Of a DNA stretch of 64,000 nucleotides, positions 57,463 through 64,000 are shown piece by piece. The DNA comes from Dipteronia dyeriana (taxonomy: Eukaryota; Streptophyta; Magnoliopsida; Sapindales; Sapindaceae): positions 34,480,405 to 34,544,404 of the forward strand of contig CM065301.1 in NCBI GenBank assembly GCA_032871835.1, written 5' to 3'. The translations under genes were made by a program, and so were the position numbers. The notes below the pieces were generated by a model. That model saw only the letters and a program-made list of their open reading frames with translations, searched no databases and was not told the origin of the DNA. Numbering within the stretch: the first letter of the stretch is position 1; each line of letters opens with the position of its first letter.

Positions 57463-57986
57463 TGTTTGTTGTTGCTCCAGCTACTTGCGAAGCTCGGCAA
57501 GCTGGGATACCTTATCCTCCTTCCAGATCATCCCAGGAGCTCTCCCGACTATTATGAATAATAGGGGGGTCAACCACTAAGGTAGTTGCAATTCATTTCT
57601 TCCCCCTCTCATTCCTAGGTGAAGTCTAAGATGGCACTTTTGGCATCTCGGGCTGGGAAGGCTTTAAGCCGAGGAGGGTCTACTTCCCAAGTGGTCAAAA
57701 AGTCTATCACCTCTCCTCTAGTAGTTACTACTCCAAACGATACCCCCCGAGTCCTGCTACCCCTCTCTGCAGATCCGATTGTATCCTGGGAAGTCGAGGT
57801 TCCCAGGAGCCTGATGTCGATTTTTCTGAGGTCGCCCCTTCTCGACCCCACTAGCAATCGAGCTCGGCGGGTTAGGACAAGGTCCTGAAGCAATTTGTCA
57901 CATCTTGTCCAAGCAGCAGGCTTTCTAGGATGACCGCGATGCCCGTGGACATCTTGATGACCAAAGGGTCCACCTTTTTAGCCGAG

Positions 57987-58056
57987 GTAATTGTCGCTTT
58001 TACTTCTTCATTGAGTTGCTTGACTTGTCATTTTCTAACATGATTTTCCTTTGTAG
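57987..58056 (+). other. Predicted intron 2 of antisense gene, element D (70 nt)
   Basis: Donor GCCGAG/GTAATTGTCGC, branch-like TTTCTAACATG, acceptor TTTCCTTTGTAG/GCTTTC. The right-edge copy has the matching intron at 63634-63702 with identical exon borders. Confidence 0.65.
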
Positions 58057-59130
58057 GCTTTCAAGTTTCAGGTGACTATGGGGCATCAGGTAGCCTACCT
58101 AAGTGATAGGGCAGCCAATGTTGAGGCTGAAGCTGAGCGAGACATGGGGTTGCTTGCAAGGGCTCAGACCCTGGTCTAGGAGATGACCTCCAGCCAACAA
58201 GGAATGGAGACGCAGCTAGCTGAGTTTCAATGCGATCATGAGAGGTTGAAGCGGGCTTTTGATCAGAAGAATCTCCTGTCGAAGCAGCGGCTAGCCTTCG
58301 GGATGACTGGATGGGAGAGGCGAAGGCCCGAGTTATTGAAAACCAAACCTTACAGGCTCAGATTACCCAGCTCCAAGCCGAAGTGGAAGCCTCTTTTAAC
58401 GAGGGGTATTTCTATGCCTCCTATCAGGTTACAGAGGCTCTCCCTCCCCCATTCGATCTCTTCAGCATTATCAGATATGATAGAGCGGAGGTCATGTCAC
58501 GAGCTGCGAAGATGTCTTATCCCAAAACTGATTGAGTTGGCCCTTCTGGGGAGGGAGCTGGGAAGCAGTTAGAGGTGCAAGATTTACCTCCTCCTATTCC
58601 AGCCTTTCCAGTATCTGGTCCAGACGAATCCTCGAAGGGGGTTCACAACGAAGAGCTAGAATGAGGCCTTACTGAAGCCCGAGATCCCTTCGCAGTGCTC
58701 TCTGGAATGAAGTCAACAGAAGGCGGGAATGTGCCTAAGTTGGTGACCAGCCTTCTTTATACAGCTATACCACTTTAAGTTATGGGACTGATCGTGGAGG
58801 AAGATCCTGTTGACCCCAAGGCAGTCGGGACTGATCCTAAGAGGAAGTGGCTGAAGCTGTAGATGCAGTTGATCAGGATGAGCCACGACAGGAGAGGGGA
58901 GTAGGGGACGAGGTCCATTATGTGGAGGAGGAAGCTGAAGGCCCTTAGGAATACGAAAAAGCTTGAGTTCTCTTCCATGTGATCTATTTTGAATGCCCGA
59001 AAAAGGGGGTGGGCATCCCATCTTCAACTGAGTTTGATCTTTTTTTATTTTCCTTTTGTAGCTCGGAACCAGGGATTGGGCACCCCCTTCGTGTTGTAGC
59101 CTTGTTGGGGGATAGGCTCCCTTACTTGAT

Positions 59131-59136
59131 AATAAA
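59131..59136 (+). terminator. AATAAA after the antisense gene, element D
   Basis: CTTGATAATAAAATTTTAAT stands about 120 bp after the gene tail, the same as in element A (7406). Confidence 0.5.
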
Positions 59137-59505
59137 ATTTTAATCTCAAGTCTAACTCTGTCTTGCATGTACTTGCCTGGTCGTCCAACTTTTATATCGA
59201 AACGAGCTATCTTTGGGGGAAAAATAATATAAGAAAAAAAAGATGTTGACATTGAGCCCCTATACTAATGAAATTCCTGGCTCAACTTCTTCTGTTGACA
59301 GTCGTTTTGTTTGATTGTGGGTCTGTTGTAGTAAGTAACCCTATATCAAGGAGAGCTAGTGAAAGAACAAGAGCATTTAGAGTTTAAGTAAATCGGTGAG
59401 CTCCTTTGGGGGGCTATAGCCTTAATAGAATATTAAGTAAAGACCTGTTTAGCCTCTTTATTGGGCTCGGGATCAAGAGGGCTTCCGTGTTTTCAAGCTC
59501 GATTC
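59137..59505. other. Spacer between antisense gene and repeats, element D
   Basis: Noncoding, closely matching 7412-7800 (TTGCATGTACTTGCCTGGTC, CTGTTTAGCC). Nothing else recognised. Confidence 0.6.
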
Positions 59506-60045
59506 CTTCTTGGGGGGAACAGTAGCCCGACCAAGGCATCATGAGGGCTATCTAGCTATTTCATGGTCTCGAGATCTAGATGGCAACAATGCTCTTACAC
59601 ACAGATCCTTCTTGAGGGTGGTAGCCCAACCAAGGCATCAGGAGGGCTATCTAGCTATTTCCAGGTTTTGAGATCTAGATGGCAACTATGCTCTTACACT
59701 CAGATCCTTTTCTGGGGTGGTAGCCCGACCAAGGCATCAGGAGCGCTACCTAGCTATTTCCTGGTCTTGAGATCTGGATGGCAACTATGCTCTTACACTC
59801 AGATCCTTATCGGGGGTAGTAGCCCGACCAAGGCATCAGGAGGGCTATCTAGCTATTTCCTGGTCTTGAGATCTGGATGACAATTATGCTCTTACACTCA
59901 GATCCTTCTTGGGGTTGGTAGCCCGACAAAGGCATCATAATAGCTATCTATCTATTTCCTGGTCTTGAGATCTTGCATGGCAACTGTGCTCTTACACTCA
60001 GACCCTTCTTGACGGGGGGTGGTGCCCAGTCTTGGCATCAAGAGT
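59506..60045 (+). repeat. 99-bp repeats, about 5.4 copies, element D
   Basis: The block CTAGCTATTTC recurs at 59552, 59651, 59750 and 59849, exactly 99 bp apart. Units are of the TTTCCTGGTCTTGAGATCTGG subtype. Confidence 0.95.
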
Positions 60046-60163
60046 AGCGAGGGGGCTTCGCCAGCTTACCCATGGTCTTGGGGTGATAATGTCGAAATTT
60101 TCCATGTAGACCCAAAAAATTGTAGGACATAGTTGAAGAATGAGTAAACTGGAAAAGGCAAGC

Positions 60164-60169
60164 TTTATT
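60164..60169 (-). terminator. AATAAA downstream of pol, element D
   Basis: ATCAATAAAGC on the minus strand about 100 nt after the integrase stop, between pol and the repeats. Confidence 0.5.
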
Positions 60170-60264
60170 GATGTGGAAGATGGAGTACAATACTGTCAGA
60201 ACAAAAATAAAAGATGCTAGTCAGAGGTCGCCTAGCGCCAAAGTCCCCAGTTTAAGGGTAAAAT

Positions 60265-61530
60265 TTCCTTAGGTGATCCTCGTTCCAAGTATGGTCGATG
60301 AGTCAGCCATCCATATCGTCGAGCTTGTACGCCGCATTACGGATCAAAATCTTTATTAGGTAGCGTCCTTCCTAGTTGAGCCCTAGGACCCCGTCTGACC
60401 TCTTCATGGTGTTAAACATCACTTTCCTGAGGACTAGATCCTCTTCTTTGAAGCTTCAGGCGTTAACCATCCTGTTAATATATCTGGCAATCCTGCCTTG
60501 GTAGATTGCTACCTTCTCAGCTATTCGATCCTACTTTTCTTCAAGAGGTCCAAGCTAGCTCAGAGCTTGCTCTCATTGCTTCCTGATTCGAATCGTTGGA
60601 CTCTAAAGGAGGTCAACTTGTGCTTTATAGGTAGGACTACTTCAACCCCGAAGGCCAACGAGTAGGGCGTTTCCCTGGTAGCTGTTCTTCTCGTAGTAGG
60701 GTAAGCCAGAGAACCTCGGGAAGCTCCTCTACCCACCTGCCTTTCTTTTGTTGTAGCTTTTTCTTTAATAATTTCTTGATGGTTTTGTTCGTGGATTCCA
60801 CCAAACCCTTGGTCTGAGGATGGGCTACCGAAGCAAACAGAAGGTCCATTCCCAAACCTGGCAGAAATCTCTGAGTCGGCCATTGTCGAACTATTTTCAA
60901 ATGTCGGTTATAATGGCAAAAGAGGTTCCAAACCTGCAAACTACATTGGTTTTGATGACATTTGTTGTGTTCTCTTCCAATATCTGGGCCAGTGGTGCGG
61001 CTTCAACCCATCTTGTAAAGTAGTCAATCGCTACGATATCGTGCTTGGCTTGTCCCGGAGCTGTAGGAAGCGGTCCAATCAAATCGACTTCGAACATAGC
61101 AAAGGGGTATGGCGAGCTAAGGGATGACAAACGCTTCGGAGGGAGGTGACTCAAATTTGCAGCCTTCTGGCATGCCTCGTAGGTTTACACCAAGTTCTTA
61201 GCATCTTGATGGATGGTCGGCCAGTAATACCCCATGCGGAGAACCTGATTTACCAAGGCCTATCCACCAATATGGTTCCCGTATTCTCCAGAATGAACCT
61301 CTATCAAAGCCCAGTTGGCATCTTCAAGGTGTAGACATCGAAGTAGGGGAAGGGATTTTCTCCTTCGGTATAAATGCCCATCCACCATACAATACCGGAC
61401 CGAGAGCTTTTTAACCCATCTAGTTTGGTCGGGCTCCTCAGGGAGTTTCCCGTCTTGTAGATATTCTTTCATTGGATCCATCCAGCATGGCTGTCGGTCC
61501 AAGGCATAAGCTTCCTTACCAGTCATAATG
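60265..61530 (-). pseudogene. Integrase, element D
   Basis: Nearly full length. The N-terminal piece (61260-61526) reads EGKLP-type linker then RRRKSLPLLRCLHLEDANWA and HSGEYGNHIGG. The core piece (60897-61154) reads FEVDLIGPLPTAPGQAKHDI (first Asp kept) and FGTSFAIITDI (second Asp kept). GLVESTNKTIKKLLKKKLQQ keeps the Glu. The C-terminal part ends near 60270 with several shifts. The catalytic triad residues are all present, but four frame breaks separate them. Confidence 0.9.
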
Positions 61531-61534
61531 CTAG

Positions 61535-61985
61535 GTAGGGGGATTACTTAAAAAAGGACTTCTTGTGGTAGGGTCTGGCCACCATAGGCAGCTATCTTGG
61601 CTAGGACTCAGCCCGATGATTTAGTTGTCGAGGTATCTGCTCGATTCTGAATCCCCTAAATCTGGTCCTGAGTTGTTGCACCAGTTTCAGATAAGCGATC
61701 ATGTTATCCCCTTTGGCCTGATAATCCCTAGAAACTTGGTTGACCACGAGTGAAGAGTCGCTCTTGATATTCAGGTAATCAACCCTGAGCTCTATGGCAA
61801 CTTTTATCCCAGCTTGCAGGGCTTCGTATTCCGCTTCATTGTTCGTGGCTTTAAATTCGAACCTGAAACAATGGCAGCACTCAGTTCCTTCTAGGTCGAC
61901 GAGGACTATGCCCGCTCCTCCCCCGGATTGCCCGAAAGCTCTGTCAGTGTAGAGAATCCATGACTAGCAGCCCTCCTGCCAGTTG
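61535..61985 (-). pseudogene. Second (archaeal-type) RNase H, element D
   Basis: On the minus strand: ILYTDRAFGQSGGGAGIVLV, NNEAEYEALQAGIKVAIEL and SDSSLVVNQVSRDYQAKGDN. The tail before integrase is shifted near 61600. Confidence 0.8.
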
Positions 61986-61989
61986 TCAG

Positions 61990-62228
61990 ATTCTGGAATC
62001 CTTTCAAGGGTGACATCTGTTACCGCGGGGGTTACCTGATCTGAAGGTACTGAAAGCTAGGCTACAATGTCCGCTAGTGCTTGAGCTTTTATCGTGGTCC
62101 TAGGCTTATACTTTCAATCGAACTGGGTAAGCTCTGGGGCCCATAGAACCAGCCTTCTATAAACATTCGGCCTTTGCAGAAACTGACTGAGGGGTTGGTC
62201 CATCACCACTGCTATTGAATGAGCATGA
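61990..62228 (-). pseudogene. RNase H (first), C-terminal part, element D
   Basis: Only the last 80 or so codons remain: AHSIAVVMDQPLSQFLQRPN, ELTQFD-like text and ADIVA*LSVPSDQ. Homology stops at 62228 at the histidine of YFHAHS; the next base belongs to integrase on the other strand. Confidence 0.8.
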
Positions 62229-62489
62229 AAGTAGCAATCTAGTGAAACAGGATTGCCAGGTACTTCAACAGGAGGGTTAAAGCCCGAAACTTCAAAGAAG
62301 TGGACCTAGTTCTCAGGAAAGTAATGTTGAATACCAGGAAGTGGTCAACGGGGTCCTAGGGCCCAACTGGGAAGGACCATACCTTATAAAAATGGTGATC
62401 CGTAATGGGGCATACAAGATCGAAGATATGAATGGTTGACCCATCGATCATACATGGAATGCAGATCACATAAGAAAATTCTACCCTTG
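62229..62489 (+). pseudogene. Integrase C-terminal fragment, plus strand
   Basis: [20 protein letters not shown] and [11 protein letters not shown] are clear, then a base loss shifts the frame. The terminal NADHLRKFYP equivalent ends at TGA near 62488. Its orientation equals element C, whose own integrase is broken at 54961, so it probably is C's far end. Confidence 0.8.
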
Positions 62490-62566
62490 AACATGGGATT
62501 ATTAGCAGGCAGCTTCCGCCTAGTTTCTTTTTATCTCTGACAATAATGTACTCCATCCTTCATATC

Positions 62567-62572
62567 AATAAA
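62567..62572 (+). terminator. AATAAA downstream of pol, right-edge copy
   Basis: ATCAATAAAGGC followed by a T-rich stretch, 78 nt after the integrase stop. The following 170 bp contain a short direct repeat of the ATCTTCAACTATGTT block (62600 and 62645). Confidence 0.5.
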
Positions 62573-62744
62573 GGCTATTTTTTCATATTTTCTCTATCTT
62601 CAACTATGTTCTACAATGATTTTGGTCTACATGGGAAATTCGACATCTTCAACTATGTTTTACAATGATTTTGGTTTACACGGTAAATTTGACATTGTCA
62701 TCTCAATACCAGGGATAGGCTAAGGAAGCCCCCTCGCTGCTCCT

Positions 62745-63177
62745 AATGCCTCGGCTGGGCACTACCCTCTGCCAAGAAGGGTCTGAGTGTAAGATCATAG
62801 TTGCCATCCAGATCTCAAGACCAGAAAATAGCTAGATAGCCCTCTTGATGCCTTGGTCGGGCTACCACCCCCAAGAAGGGTCTGAGTGTAAGAGCATAGT
62901 TGCCATCCAGATCTCAAGACCAGGAAATAGTTAGATAGCCCTTCTGATGCCTTGATCGGGCTACCACCTCCAAGAAGGGTATGGGTGTAAGAGCATAGTT
63001 GTCATCCAGATCTCAAGACCAGGAAATAGCTAGATAGCCCTCCTGATGCCTTAGTTGGGCTACCATCCGCAAGATAAGTCTGAGTGTAAGAGCATAGTTG
63101 CCATCCAGATTTCAAGACCAGGAAATAGCTAGATAGCCATTCTGATACCTTGGTCGGGATACCGACCCCAAGCTAAG
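62745..63177 (-). repeat. 99-bp repeats, about 4.4 copies, right-edge copy
   Basis: Reverse-complement units (AGAAGGGTCTGAGTGTAAGA, TTGCCATCCAGATCTCAAGA, CTAGATAGCCCTCCTGATGC) with little divergence between them. Confidence 0.9.
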
Positions 63178-64000
63178 TCGATTTACAACAGAGGCTGAAC
63201 CTAAAGGGAGATTAGAAAAGAAGCTGGAGAGATCAAATGGAGTAGGGAGGGCTTCCACAACCTAATTGGAGGCATAGAAATACCCCTCATTGAAAGAGGC
63301 TTCCACCTCGGCCTGGTGCTTGGAAACTTGGGCCTACAGAGATTGGTTCTCGACATCTAGTGGCTGAACCTTTCCCTTCCAGTCATCCCGCTGGCTGGCT
63401 CATCATTTCGATCGAAGAGTTTCCTGATCAAATGCATGCTTCAACCTCTCGTCATCACACTAGAGCTCAGCCAGTTGTGTTTCTATTCCCCTCTGGCTAG
63501 AGGTCATCTCTTAGACTAGGGTTTGAGCCTGTGCCAGTAACCCCATGGCTTGCTCAGCCTTCGCCTCAGCCTTAGCTGCCCGGTCGTGGAGAGAATCCAC
63601 ATGATGTCCCATTGCTACTTGAAACTTGAAAGCCTACAAAGGGAACTCATGTTAGGAAATGGTAAATCAAGCTACTGAATGAGAAAGTAAAGCGGCGATT
63701 ACCTCGGCTAGAAAGACACACCATTTGGTAACCATGATGTCCACGGGCATCAAGGTTATATTAGAAAGCCTGCCACCTAGATAGGAAGCAACGAATTGCT
63801 TCAGGACCTAGTCCTGAACTGTAGAGCTAGACCGCAGGTAGGGGTGAGAGGGGGCGATCTCAAGTGTACAGGCCTCAGGATCCCTAGGAACCTGAACTAC
63901 CCGGAAGGCAGATGGATCAGTAGTAGAAGATGATATGACCGGAAAGCATCAGTTGAAGCAGGAACAACTGGCGAGGGGGTAGAAGTGGACTTATCAGCGG
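63178..64000 (-). pseudogene. Antisense gene, coiled-coil end, right-edge copy
   Basis: The minus strand reads VEASFNEGYFYAS, then upstream a long Glu/Leu/Gln-rich helix matching element D 58080-58450 (KAEAEQAMGLLAQAQTLV; LAEL*CDDERLKHAFDQETL). The intron at 63634-63702 (GTAATCGCC...TTTGTAG) splits it from a Ser/Pro-rich exon that runs off the window. The gene tail and 3' flank are missing, so the repeats abut the coiled coil directly. Confidence 0.7.
63634..63702 (-). other. Predicted intron 2 of antisense gene, right-edge copy (69 nt)
   Basis: On the minus strand: GCCGAG/GTAATCGCCGCT, a TTTCCTAACATG branch-like motif, and TTTGTAG/GCTTTC. One nucleotide shorter than the element D intron. 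Confidence 0.65.

Larger units (their letters stand above)
56408..59010 (+). pseudogene. Antisense gene of the family (gypsy-type-transposon domain, coiled coil, introns)
   Basis: Transcribed opposite to gag-pol between pol and 3' LTR. It starts MSTSTDSVDALVEGS (stop follows), then a Ser/acidic region SDEESSSLRQRRRSNRNAS. The domain at 56811-57330 contains RALNTFQLAPLQLTPNFWRH and LIGLLVLWKEQ, then EELAFFFRIGSLVGV and KNRLNFIIPGASKKDPAWKE. This pattern (F-LAP-QL-PN-WR) recalls the plant 'putative gypsy type transposon' family (PF04195, from memory). Intron 1 is 57379-57462. Exon 2 has a Ser-rich section and VKSKMALLASRAGKALSRGG. Intron 2 is 57987-58056. The last exon is a coiled coil (AEAERDMGLLARAQTLV; ENQTLQAQITQLQAEVEASF) with a conserved NEGYFYASYQVTEALP block. 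Several stops and shifts make this copy non-functional. Confidence 0.75.
54962..62228 (-). mobile_element. Element D: Tat-lineage element, 5' half deleted
   Basis: From left to right: 3' LTR, polypurine tract, plus-strand antisense gene, spacer, 99-bp repeats, then on the minus strand integrase, second RNase H and the C-terminal part of the first RNase H. Reverse transcriptase, protease, gag and 5' LTR are absent; homology ends at 62228. It has the most complete 3' region in the window. Confidence 0.9.

Noticed and set aside
57564..57618. A third intron (GTAGTTGC...CCTAG) in the antisense gene of element D
   Set aside because: It would be only about 40 nt, below usual plant intron length, and the copy at 34211-34830 reads through this place in frame.

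Overview
The window is plant nuclear DNA from retrotransposon-packed heterochromatin. No ordinary host gene, tRNA or rRNA gene is visible. Nearly everything belongs to one family of Ty3/Gypsy LTR retrotransposons of the Tat (Retand-like) lineage. The evidence for that lineage is a conventional RNase H followed by a second, archaeal-type RNase H before integrase, a gag with a C-H-H-C knuckle, a primer site starting TGGCGCCGT, LTRs of about 1.1-1.3 kb, and tandem repeats downstream of integrase. These features indicate an angiosperm; the species cannot be named. Every gag-pol copy is broken by stops, frameshifts and deletions.

Layout. Element A (-) fills 1-15478: its 5' LTR is at 14408-15478, and its 3' side holds a 4.6 kb array of 99-bp repeats and a second array of about 450-bp units. 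A sits in a 2.4 kb foreign LTR (X1, 15479-17206), which sits in the 5' LTR of element B (+, 17207-25431). B's 3' part is cut by element E (+, 25432-31578). E runs into AT-rich, Copia/Sirevirus-like sequence (31579-34210 and 34831-36574) that flanks a remnant of the family's antisense gene. Element F (-, 36575-46555) carries a second X solo LTR in gag and an inverted duplication in integrase. An old LTR fragment with a nested solo LTR follows (46592-47911). Element C (+, from 47912) has a solo LTR in gag with a perfect 5-bp target duplication and is interrupted by element D (-, 54962-62228). After a deletion scar at 62228/62229 an integrase tail in C's orientation leads into another 99-bp array and another antisense gene at the right edge.

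The elements share an architecture that the copies reveal when compared. Sense gag-pol ends with an AATAAA about 90 nt after the integrase stop. An oppositely directed gene follows between pol and the 3' LTR. It encodes a domain resembling the plant 'putative gypsy type transposon' family plus a coiled coil, has at least two short introns whose splice sites recur in independent copies, and has its own AATAAA in two copies. The 99-bp repeats lie in the gap between these two convergent units. In element A that gap repeat has expanded into a satellite-like array with 23-unit higher-order structure.
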